Of a stretch of 64,000 bases of DNA, positions 52,958-60,934 are shown one piece after another. Both the position numbers and the translations under genes were made by a program. Positions within the stretch are counted from its first letter, which is position 1; each line of letters opens with the position of its first letter. Origin of the DNA: JAGVIE01 sp964520905 (GTDB lineage: Bacteria; Bacteroidota; Ignavibacteria; UBA10030; SZUA-254); contig CAZFQL010000019.1 of assembly GCA_964520905.1 (NCBI GenBank), positions 3,546-67,545 of the forward strand, in the 5' to 3' direction. A model generated the notes under the pieces. It did no database searches and had not been told where the DNA came from. It was given only the letters and a program-made list of their open reading frames with translations.

Positions 52958-53009
52958 GGGGAAAGATTTTAAAGGAAACCATTCTGTCGAATCTTTCCCC
53001 CTTTTTTTA
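52958..53009 (+). terminator. Terminator after the OmpA lipoprotein gene
   Basis: GGGGAAAGATT and AATCTTTCCCC pair perfectly (11 bp) across a 21-base loop and are followed by C and seven T. Confidence 0.88.
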
Positions 53010-53042
53010 TTATCTTTGATAGCAACAATTAAGAATTATTAA

Positions 53043-54203
53043 ATGCATAACAGGTTAATAGCTTCGCTGATAATTCTTTCTATTTGGCAATTTGCAATTT
53101 GCGATGCTCAATGGATCGGCGACTCCGTAAACGAATCACATATTCATAAGGGCATTCAGTACGTTTACAATCTATCTTTTGATAGTGCCAGAGCAGAATT
53201 CCAGTTTGTTGCCCGTTCGAAACCAGACCATCCTGCCGGACATTTTTTCCTCGCGATGGTAGAATGGTGGAAAATAATTACAGACATTGACAATAAATCC
53301 AGGGATGACAAATTCATATCCATGCTCGACCGCGTGATCGATCTATGCGATGAGCGGCTCGATAAAAATGAGGACGATATCACGGGATTATTTTTTAAAG
53401 GCGGATCTCTTGGTTTTCAAGGCAGGCTCTATGGCAATCGTCAGGATTGGCTCAAAGCAGCCAACTGCGGCAGGGCGGCTCTGCCGATTATAATGAAAGC
53501 ATACAAACTTGAACCGAACAACAACGATGTACTGCTCGGCATCGGCATATACAATTATTACGCCGCAGTAATCCCTGAAATTTATCCCTGGGTAAAACCG
53601 CTTCTAATCTTTTTTCCGAAAGGAGATAGATCGAAAGGATTGAATCAACTTCGCATTGCATCGGAGAAAGCCCGTTATGCCGACACCGAAGCGACATATT
53701 TCCTTCTTCAGGTTCTTCAAAATTTCGAAAACCAATCTCTTGAGGCACAACAGCTTGCCGTCAGATTGAACAAGAGTTTTCCCAATAACGTCATCTTCAA
53801 TAAATATGTGGGAAGATGTCAGGCTTCACTAGCGCAATGGAGCGAACTGGAACAAACATATCTTGCAATCCTGGCGAAGGTCAAAGCAAAACAGATCGGA
53901 TACGACATGAGTACGGAACGAGAGGCAGATTTTTATCTGGGTATCACGCAAATGAATTATGGTCAGTACGATTTAGCACTTCAATATTTTTACGTTGCGG
54001 ATGAGCTTTCCCGAGCACTCGATATAGATGGTAACTCAGGATTCATGACTATGACTAACCTTAAAATTGGTATGATCTATGACATTCAAGGGAAACGCGA
54101 TCTTGCCATCATGCAGTACAAAAAAGTTTTAGATATGAAAGATCACCAGAACGCGCATAAGCAGGCAGACGAATATCTTAAGAACCCATTCAAGAATTCT
54201 TAA
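53043..54203 (+). CDS. Exported TPR protein
   Basis: 386 aa with a signal peptide (LIASLIILSIWQFAICDAQ) and no lipobox. TPR-like helices run through the protein: GIQYVYNLSFDSARAEFQF, ITGLFFKGGSLGFQGRLYG, NNDVLLGIGIYNYYAAVIPE, ADFYLGITQMNYGQYDLALQ and LKIGMIYDIQGKRDLAIMQ. Related to tetratricopeptide proteins common in Ignavibacteria; role unknown. It is followed after 11 bases by the ZIP transporter gene. Confidence 0.83.
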   Translation: MHNRLIASLIILSIWQFAICDAQWIGDSVNESHIHKGIQYVYNLSFDSARAEFQFVARSKPDHPAGHFFLAMVEWWKIITDIDNKSRDDKFISMLDRVIDLCDERLDKNEDDITGLFFKGGSLGFQGRLYGNRQDWLKAANCGRAALPIIMKAYKLEPNNNDVLLGIGIYNYYAAVIPEIYPWVKPLLIFFPKGDRSKGLNQLRIASEKARYADTEATYFLLQVLQNFENQSLEAQQLAVRLNKSFPNNVIFNKYVGRCQASLAQWSELEQTYLAILAKVKAKQIGYDMSTEREADFYLGITQMNYGQYDLALQYFYVADELSRALDIDGNSGFMTMTNLKIGMIYDIQGKRDLAIMQYKKVLDMKDHQNAHKQADEYLKNPFKNS

Positions 54204-54214
54204 TAACTGAAAAT

Positions 54215-54955
54215 ATGTTTACAATTATCTTATTCGGACTGATCGCCGCAGCAGCAGAAATCTTGGGCGGAACACTCATCATCCTGAAGAAAGAATGGCC
54301 CCGGAAAGTACAGGAATATCTGCTCGCGCTGAGCTCAGGTTTCATTCTGGCGTTGGTTTTTTTTGAATTGATACCGGAAAGTCTATCACTCCTCGGCAAT
54401 ATTGCATCGCTGTACATGATCATAGGATACGGTTTGCTCCATTTCTTTGAGCATACTATCGTTGGTCATTTCCATTTCGGCGAAGAAACTCATCACGATG
54501 TAATGGTTTCTAAGATCGCAAGCATCTCTGCATTTGCAGGATTGTTCATACATGCATTCTTCGACGGGCTTTCAATTTCAGCCGGTATGAATTACAACTT
54601 TTATCTCGGCTTGTTAATATTTATAGCAGTTCTACTTCACAAAATTCCTGAGGGATTAACAGTCGCGACTATTATGCTTGCCGCACATCAACCGCGAAAG
54701 AATGCTTTCCTTGCATCCATAGCGATTGGAGTAGCTACAATGTTGGGGATACTTACCGTATTCATGCTTGCCAGTGTCGATTCGAATGCTGTCGGAATCG
54801 CCTTTGCCCTATCGGCAGGCGCTGCGACATACGTTGGTGCGAGCGATCTCATACCGGAAATCAACCGGTCGAAAAATCGGATTATTCCATTGATTGTGTT
54901 CGGAGGAATGCTGCTTTTCTATTTAAGCAAGCAATTACTGGAAGGTCTATTGTAA
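54215..54955 (+). CDS. ZIP-family metal transporter
   Basis: Imports or balances zinc, iron or other divalent metals across the inner membrane. 246 aa, eight hydrophobic helices. The metal path is marked by HAFFDGLSIS (TM4) and LHKIPEGLTVA (TM5), and a His-rich loop HFHFGEETHHD (about 86-96) sits between TM3 and TM4. Conserved LIPES and LIPEI segments also fit ZIP/GufA-like members. Probably co-transcribed with the preceding TPR gene. Confidence 0.93.
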   Translation: MFTIILFGLIAAAAEILGGTLIILKKEWPRKVQEYLLALSSGFILALVFFELIPESLSLLGNIASLYMIIGYGLLHFFEHTIVGHFHFGEETHHDVMVSKIASISAFAGLFIHAFFDGLSISAGMNYNFYLGLLIFIAVLLHKIPEGLTVATIMLAAHQPRKNAFLASIAIGVATMLGILTVFMLASVDSNAVGIAFALSAGAATYVGASDLIPEINRSKNRIIPLIVFGGMLLFYLSKQLLEGLL

Positions 54956-55000
54956 TAATATTAAATACCGTTTGATACAGTTTCAATTTACCGTTTTTTA

Positions 55001-55945
55001 TTAGAATTTAAAGCCGACATTGATGCGGTGAACCGATCCTATCTTTCCCATTGAGTTATAAGCATAATCGATTATGTAAATATCGGTTGTGAAACCACAC
55101 CCCAAAGAAAACCCTGCAAGTCCGGCACTATTACCGATTTTTAATTCTTGTCTTCGTTCATTATTATATCCGATGCGCAATTGGACATTCGGGCTGGCTG
55201 TAAATTCAACACCGATTGAAAATTGTTTAAACCGATCGAAGAAATTATCCTGATCCTCGTTGAGTTTATGGAAGTCGAACATCAGAACAGCAGGAAGATG
55301 TTCAGGATAGATGGATGCGCCAATTTTGAAATCCAGCGGGAGCCGTTCTCTCGTATTGACATAAGGGTCGATCTGTGTTCCTAAATTCAGCAGGCTCGCT
55401 CCAACAATGACTCGTTCAGGTATTGCGATATACCGTACACCGGCGTCAATAGCAACTGCGCTCGATGTAACATCGGCAATAGAAGAATAAATAAATTTCA
55501 GATTCGCGCCGTAATATAAAACCGGCAGGAGTTGATCTGCATACGTCGCAATAAAAGCAATCTCACCAGCGCCGAATGTGCCAAGGTTTTGTCCTTCCTC
55601 ACCGGTCTTTTTAAACTCACCATAGTTTATGTATTCAACACCGGCACCGACGAAACCAAAATTCGGAATCTCCATTCCAAAGCTTGCATAGCCGGCATTC
55701 ACATCGAGCATATGTTTAAAGAAACCGACTGACAACCGTCGAGTACTCAGTGTAGTCAGATCAGCCGGATTGTAGAAGATAGAATTTGGATCGTCATTCG
55801 CTGTTATGAAGCTTCCACCCAAAGCCGCAGCCCGTGCACTCGCATCGTTTCGAAGGAACTCGAACGTTGTGTTTGATTGTGTAAATACTGTCGTCTGGAC
55901 TAAAAAAAATGGAAACATTAAATATAGCCATCGCCTGGTGCGCAT
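55001..55945 (-). CDS. porQ: PorQ-type type IX secretion outer-membrane protein
   Basis: 314 aa from the ATG after AAGGA, with a signal peptide ending near VFTQ. The mature start TTFEFLRNDASARAAALGGS is the PorQ/PorV pattern, followed by DDPNSIFYNPADLTTL and a FadL-like beta-barrel with alternating strands to the final NVGFKF. In Porphyromonas, PorQ belongs to the attachment complex that anchors T9SS cargo at the cell surface; PorV is a close paralogue. The next gene to the right, divergently transcribed, is a T9SS cargo protein. Confidence 0.9.
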   Translation of the reverse strand: MRTRRWLYLMFPFFLVQTTVFTQSNTTFEFLRNDASARAAALGGSFITANDDPNSIFYNPADLTTLSTRRLSVGFFKHMLDVNAGYASFGMEIPNFGFVGAGVEYINYGEFKKTGEEGQNLGTFGAGEIAFIATYADQLLPVLYYGANLKFIYSSIADVTSSAVAIDAGVRYIAIPERVIVGASLLNLGTQIDPYVNTRERLPLDFKIGASIYPEHLPAVLMFDFHKLNEDQDNFFDRFKQFSIGVEFTASPNVQLRIGYNNERRQELKIGNSAGLAGFSLGCGFTTDIYIIDYAYNSMGKIGSVHRINVGFKF

Positions 55946-56174
55946 ACAATCCTTACCGTAGTTTGATTCAAAATTAATTCCAAAGCAATCTAAGAAATTC
56001 ATTTATGAGATTCAACATGAATATTTAGAGGGATGCTATTTCTCACTCTTTTTCAAGGTATATTTAAAATTAATATGCTAAAAATTTAGGTGTACTTATT
56101 GACTATAAAATTCAATTTTATTAGCTTATACTCAATTAACTTACCTTAGTCTGAATATGAATGGAGATATTATA

Positions 56175-58865
56175 ATGAAATATTTGATCGGACTTGGTTT
56201 GATATTCATGCTCACTGCATACAGTCAGCAAAGATATCTAGTCACTCCGTCCAACGAAGCAATACAATTGCGGCAAGGAGAAAGCGCTATTGAAGCTATT
56301 AAACGCGCAGGCTATTTATCATCGGACAATTATTCAAGAGGTTTCAATCCTCAACAATTTCCAACAGAAATAGAATTTCCAACTTACCACAAGATGGTTG
56401 TAGGCATGTGGTTTACCGCACCCGCAACCGGTTCACTCGATTCAGTATTCTGGATGGGCGGTGATTGCGGCGCTCTTGAATCATTGGTTTATATTCGGTT
56501 TCATAGCTACACAGTTGACGATGATCTGGCTCCCGGTATTTCACCATATCCACCTCCATGCCAGCCATGGGGATTTTGGAAAAGCATCTACGATGATGAC
56601 CAGGGTGTTGCCGCATACCGCGAAGATGCTTCTGATACAACATGGTATTCCACAATCAATGAAAACCAAAACGGTCAAGTAGTTCCTAAAACCCGTCCAC
56701 ATTTTGAAGATGAATTATGGGGACATGGTGTTGGTGCAGCCGTAACGAATCGCCGCGGTTTGAATAAACTCTGGTTAGGTATGAACGACTTACCGTGTAG
56801 TCTATCAGTCGGTGATAAATTCTTTATCTCATTCCGCATCAACTCCGGCGCCGACCATGTGAATGATTATGATAGACCTACTACCTGGCCCGCATCTATC
56901 TCGAATGCACCTGATCCATCTCGCGCATGGGTTTTCTATGAACATAAGGGTGAATGGAATGGCTATAATGACCCAATGGGTTTGCAAATACCATGCGGCG
57001 GCGTGGACCCGGCACCGAACGGCTGGATTGCTATGGGTGGACCAAGAGGTGATGGTGATGCAATGGCATTCAACTGGTGGTATGTAATGTCGACAATAAA
57101 TGATGTACCCCCGAGCGTAGTCCAATTTGATAAACTCGATCATACATTTTCTACGGCGCCAAGAAATGTAAGTGCCGAGATCATAGATGCCAATCCTGCA
57201 GATCCCGGAAACGCCGGAGTCGCATCTGTATATCTCATCTATTCGATCAATAACAGTTCGGAAGATTCTGTACTAATGACGAATACATCGGGTGATGTCT
57301 GGTCTGGTTCGCTTCCTTCCTTGCCTGCGGGGTCAGAAGTCATGTATCATCTTTCTGCGACCGATGTAAATGGAAACCGCAATACCGATTGTTACAACCG
57401 ATATAGAGTGTACGCTCTTGCTAACGATTATTACGTTGTTGATCGTTACGCTCTTTATCAATGGGAAGAAATAAATTCAACCGGTGTTAAGATAACCGAC
57501 TGGCTTCCGAAGAAATATTTCGGATTTCCCGGATGGGAATCGGTTCAATATCCTGAATCAAGTACATCTGCGCCGATTGATCTAGGGGCTGGTTTTAAGT
57601 TCTTCGGTACTGATGTACGTTATATCTGGATAGGTGTTGACGGGAATGTTGGCTTCTCAAATTCACTTGCCGATACAAACCGGATTGATCAGACCAACGA
57701 TTTATATCCAGCCTATGCTACGGAAATGCCTTGTGATCTATTCAATAATACGATTGTACCGATGTTCAAAGAATTTGATATTAGAAAGCATGGTGCGGTT
57801 TATTATAAAAATGAAGGGAATAAATTTATCGTTGAGTGGGATTCTGTTTGTGCGAAGAAAGATTATTCAGATACGACAACAACCTTTGAGATGATACTTG
57901 ATAGAACTGATAACTCGATTACATTTCTGTACAAAGACATCGGTAAGTATCTTGCATCGGGAGATGCATTAGTTGCGATTCAAGCGGACTCAACGAAATT
58001 CTGTTTTGTGAATCGGAACGGCTCACCACCGGAGAGTGAAATTCACAATGGTCATGCCGTCAAGTTCTATGCTAACGACAAGCCAAGCGGGAAATGGTGG
58101 GGAATGTATTCTACACCGATAAAACTTTCAGATCCATTGAAAGACCAAGTCTTTATCAACTCGCTATCGGATGCTTTCACTTATATAAACGGTAAATACG
58201 AAACACATGATACTATCCATGATGGTGTTGGCTACTGGCTGAAATTAATTGGCAATCACTATATTCCAATCGAAGGTTTACAGATTCTCCTCGATACGGT
58301 TGATGTAGTTGAAGGATGGAATATGATTGGCTCCATCTCTGTTCCTATTCCGACATTATCGATTACAAGTGATCCACAGGGAATAACAACAAGCGATTTC
58401 TTTGGCTACTCAAGCAGTTATACTATCAGCGACACGATATATCCGGGTAATGGATATTGGGTAAAGGTGAATCAGCCGGGCATACTGATTCTCTCATCAA
58501 CACCACCACTTCAAACATATGTTCGTATTAGAATCATCCCAACATCAGATTTACCTCCATCACCGCCAGATGAAAAGAAGGAGATCGATGAAATTCCGAA
58601 AGAGTTTTCACTTAGCGAGGCATACCCGAATCCATTTAATCCAACAACAATAATTAAATACGATCTACCGAAATCGACAATTGTTACCTTAAAGGTGTAC
58701 AATTTACTCGGCCAGGTTGTGCAAACTCTCATTGATAATAAGCAACAAGAAGCTGGACAACATGAGGTGATGATTAATGGTGAAGAATGGTCATCGGGTA
58801 TCTATTTTTACAAGATAATCACCGAAAATGACATAAAAACAAAAAAGATGCTCCTGCTCCGATAG
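56175..58865 (+). CDS. Large secreted protein with T9SS sorting domain
   Basis: 896 aa from the ATG following GGAGAT, with a signal peptide (MKYLIGLGLIFMLTAYSQ). The N-terminal half holds beta domains without a named family (GMWFTAPATGSLDSVFWMGG, a choice-of-anchor-like region). A middle segment (about 425-635) resembles the ISFGD/adhesin type seen in such proteins (FKFFGTDVRYIWIGVDGNVG). Residues about 640-775 are a GWN...GYW module shared with the propeller protein at 25 kb, and the end is a type A sorting domain (LSEAYPNPFNPTTIIKY ... GIYFYKI). No enzymatic site is seen. Confidence 0.88.
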   Translation: MKYLIGLGLIFMLTAYSQQRYLVTPSNEAIQLRQGESAIEAIKRAGYLSSDNYSRGFNPQQFPTEIEFPTYHKMVVGMWFTAPATGSLDSVFWMGGDCGALESLVYIRFHSYTVDDDLAPGISPYPPPCQPWGFWKSIYDDDQGVAAYREDASDTTWYSTINENQNGQVVPKTRPHFEDELWGHGVGAAVTNRRGLNKLWLGMNDLPCSLSVGDKFFISFRINSGADHVNDYDRPTTWPASISNAPDPSRAWVFYEHKGEWNGYNDPMGLQIPCGGVDPAPNGWIAMGGPRGDGDAMAFNWWYVMSTINDVPPSVVQFDKLDHTFSTAPRNVSAEIIDANPADPGNAGVASVYLIYSINNSSEDSVLMTNTSGDVWSGSLPSLPAGSEVMYHLSATDVNGNRNTDCYNRYRVYALANDYYVVDRYALYQWEEINSTGVKITDWLPKKYFGFPGWESVQYPESSTSAPIDLGAGFKFFGTDVRYIWIGVDGNVGFSNSLADTNRIDQTNDLYPAYATEMPCDLFNNTIVPMFKEFDIRKHGAVYYKNEGNKFIVEWDSVCAKKDYSDTTTTFEMILDRTDNSITFLYKDIGKYLASGDALVAIQADSTKFCFVNRNGSPPESEIHNGHAVKFYANDKPSGKWWGMYSTPIKLSDPLKDQVFINSLSDAFTYINGKYETHDTIHDGVGYWLKLIGNHYIPIEGLQILLDTVDVVEGWNMIGSISVPIPTLSITSDPQGITTSDFFGYSSSYTISDTIYPGNGYWVKVNQPGILILSSTPPLQTYVRIRIIPTSDLPPSPPDEKKEIDEIPKEFSLSEAYPNPFNPTTIIKYDLPKSTIVTLKVYNLLGQVVQTLIDNKQQEAGQHEVMINGEEWSSGIYFYKIITENDIKTKKMLLLR

Positions 58866-58880
58866 GGAGCATTTGTTTCT
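58848..58880 (+). terminator. Terminator overlapping the end of the cargo gene
   Basis: ATGCTCC / GGAGCAT stem, then TTTGTTTCTT. The left arm lies in the last codons of the gene, so stop codon and hairpin overlap. Confidence 0.65.
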
Positions 58881-58900
58881 TGAAAATAAAATCGTATATT
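58873..58900 (+). promoter_or_regulatory. Possible promoter for deoC
   Basis: TTGTTT, 16 bases, TATATT, immediately after the preceding terminator, giving a leader of about 35 bases. A moderate consensus match. Confidence 0.45.
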
Positions 58901-58941
58901 TATGCTGGATTTTAAGATTACTATAAAAGCCGGAAAAATTC

Positions 58942-59835
58942 ATGCATCAGAGTGATATTGACAGGATCGTTCAGACTATTCTCGGTGAAAGACCGGGCGC
59001 ATATCTTACTTGCAAAGATGGCGTCTGCAATGATGGTTTGTGCGTTGTTCATAACAAGGATGGCGTCAAGAATATAGTATCATGCGGTGCCGATCGCGTA
59101 AGCGCAAGTATCGGTATCGAAGCCGCGGGCGGTGTTGAGACCGACCTTGCTCGCATGATCGACCACACCCTTCTAAAACCTGAAGCCACAAAGGAACAAG
59201 TAATCCAGCTTTGTAATGAAGCGAAGAAATACAACTTCGCAAGCGTCTGCATCAATCCGAGTTATGTATCGATGAGCGCGAAACTTTTACGGGATACGGC
59301 AGTAAAAGTTTGTACGGTCATAGGATTTCCGTTAGGTGCAACCTCGACGGCTGCTAAAGCGTTCGAATCTGAACAGGCGCTCCGTGATGGTGCAAAAGAA
59401 ATCGATATGGTGATCAATGTCGGAATGTTGAAGTCCGGCGATTATGAATATGTCGAGAACGATATCTTCGCCGTAGTCAATTCTGTCCGTCGGTATGGCG
59501 CATTGTTGAAGGTGATAATCGAAACGGGACTGCTGACCGATGAAGAAAAAATAAAAGCATGTTTACTTGCAAAGCGTGCAGGCGCCGATTTCGTCAAAAC
59601 TTCAACCGGCTTTGCCAAAGGCGGTGCAACGGTCGGCGACATTGCATTGATGAGAAAAGTGGTCGGGTCGGCAATGGGCGTTAAAGCATCGGGTGGTGTG
59701 CGTACACGTGAAGAAGCCCTGGCAATGGTAGCAAGTGGCGCCGATCGGATTGGTGCAAGCGCCAGTGTGAAAATCGTAATTGGTGAGAATGAACCGAAAA
59801 CAAAAGAAGCGACAAAAAGTAGTCAATCATACTAA
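58942..59835 (+). CDS. deoC: Deoxyribose-phosphate aldolase with microcompartment-type N-terminal extension
   Basis: Cleaves 2-deoxyribose 5-phosphate to glyceraldehyde 3-phosphate and acetaldehyde. 297 aa. The DeoC barrel starts near residue 67 (LARMIDHTLLKPEAT), with D155 in KEIDMVINVG, Schiff-base K219 in DFVKTSTGF, K248 in GVKASGG and the phosphate loop GADRIGAS (266-273). Residues 1-66 are extra. An amphipathic helix MHQSDIDRIVQTILGER follows the pattern of known encapsulation peptides (PduP begins MNTSELETLIRTILSE). Then come C24, C29, C34 and C48, and a GADRVSAS copy at 49-56. This suggests packaging in a sugar-phosphate-utilising (SPU-like) microcompartment. Upstream and downstream genes are unrelated. 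Confidence 0.93.
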   Translation: MHQSDIDRIVQTILGERPGAYLTCKDGVCNDGLCVVHNKDGVKNIVSCGADRVSASIGIEAAGGVETDLARMIDHTLLKPEATKEQVIQLCNEAKKYNFASVCINPSYVSMSAKLLRDTAVKVCTVIGFPLGATSTAAKAFESEQALRDGAKEIDMVINVGMLKSGDYEYVENDIFAVVNSVRRYGALLKVIIETGLLTDEEKIKACLLAKRAGADFVKTSTGFAKGGATVGDIALMRKVVGSAMGVKASGGVRTREEALAMVASGADRIGASASVKIVIGENEPKTKEATKSSQSY

Positions 59836-59858
59836 ATCTTTTTTAAAATGAGGAATCT

Positions 59859-60374
59859 ATGAAACATCTGCTAAGATTTTCCATAATGTTGTGTGTGGTA
59901 GCATCACTATTCTTCATTGGCTGTTCCTCCTCCGAGGAAGCGACAGACAAGCAGGAAACTCCTCCACCAGCTGAAGTTCAAAAAGCGCCTGAGGCGGTTA
60001 TTGTTAAAGAAGAACCTCCAGTTATAAAAAAGATCGATACCGTAAATGTCGATATTCAAAATCAACAAAAACCTATATATGAACCGACACCAACTCCTCC
60101 CCCACTCCCTGAAAATCAAATACCGGCAGGAAAATACTCGGTGCAAATCGGAGCTTATAAAATGCCGGATAACGCAGATCGGATTGCTTCACTCGCAAAA
60201 GAACGTTTCAACCTCAATGTGTACACATCGGTAGATAAAGCTGATAATCTTTACAAAGTAATGATAGGTGATTTCAACTCGAAGGATGAAGCAAGAAATT
60301 TCCGTGATGAAATGGCGAGACAATTTCCAAGTGACTATAAAGATGCCTGGGTATCCGAGAATTCACAAAAATAA
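59859..60374 (+). CDS. SPOR-domain lipoprotein 1
   Basis: 171 aa: lipobox FIGC (C22), a proline- and glutamate-rich linker (about 30-88), and a SPOR domain (about 90-168; YSVQIGAYKMPDNADRIASL, YKVMIGDFNSKDEARNFRDE). SPOR domains bind denuded glycan strands of septal peptidoglycan. The linker should let it reach from the outer membrane into the periplasm. It lies 24 bases after deoC and overlaps the next lipoprotein gene by 32 bases. Confidence 0.9.
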   Translation: MKHLLRFSIMLCVVASLFFIGCSSSEEATDKQETPPPAEVQKAPEAVIVKEEPPVIKKIDTVNVDIQNQQKPIYEPTPTPPPLPENQIPAGKYSVQIGAYKMPDNADRIASLAKERFNLNVYTSVDKADNLYKVMIGDFNSKDEARNFRDEMARQFPSDYKDAWVSENSQK

Positions 60375-60924
60375 ATATCATATACTCTGGTTTTGTCTTT
60401 TCTTCGCCGGACTTTCGCTCTTATGGGGATGTAAGACCAGCCATGAAGCAGAGAAAAAAACTGATCCGAAAACTTCGTTCAATGAATTTCTCGCGAAATA
60501 TGAGAAAACCTTCGATCCATCTGAATTCAATATCAGCCCCGATTCTATAAAGGAAGAAGCGAAACGATTGCACGAAGCGCTTGATGCTTCCAAACTCGTA
60601 AGCATCGCGCCGCCTGAGACTATTCCCGGATTCCGGGTTCAAGTTCTTTTTACACCGGACATTGAACAGGCAAACCTATCAAGAGATACTCTTTCATATC
60701 TATTACCGGAAGAATGGACGTATGTAGTTTACGATGCACCTTATTATAAAGTTCGCGTCGGGAATTATCCGGATCGAACTTCTGCGAACATAACGGTAAG
60801 AAAGCTGGTTAGCTTCGGTTATTCAGATGCCTGGATAGTGCCGGATAAAATCATCAAAAATCCGCCTCAGCGACTTCCTGAAATCAATATCATTCCGGAT
60901 AAACAGCCGGAACAGAAGAAATAA
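60343..60924 (+). CDS. SPOR-domain lipoprotein 2
   Basis: 193 aa starting at an ATG inside the previous gene; upstream in-frame ATGs lie deeper in that gene and give no signal peptide. The chosen start gives a basic N-terminus, a hydrophobic stretch (YHILWFCLFFAGLSLLWGC) and a lipobox LWGC. A SPOR-like domain follows (about 95-172; FRVQVLFTPDIEQANLSRDT, YYKVRVGNYPDRTSANITV). It probably arose with the first by duplication and is translated by coupling. Confidence 0.82.
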   Translation: MPGYPRIHKNKYHILWFCLFFAGLSLLWGCKTSHEAEKKTDPKTSFNEFLAKYEKTFDPSEFNISPDSIKEEAKRLHEALDASKLVSIAPPETIPGFRVQVLFTPDIEQANLSRDTLSYLLPEEWTYVVYDAPYYKVRVGNYPDRTSANITVRKLVSFGYSDAWIVPDKIIKNPPQRLPEINIIPDKQPEQKK

Positions 60925-60934
60925 GTCAGATCGA

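Noticed and set aside
52958..53009. Riboswitch before the TPR protein gene
   Set aside because: The long-stem structure is a plain terminator with a T-run belonging to the upstream OmpA gene.
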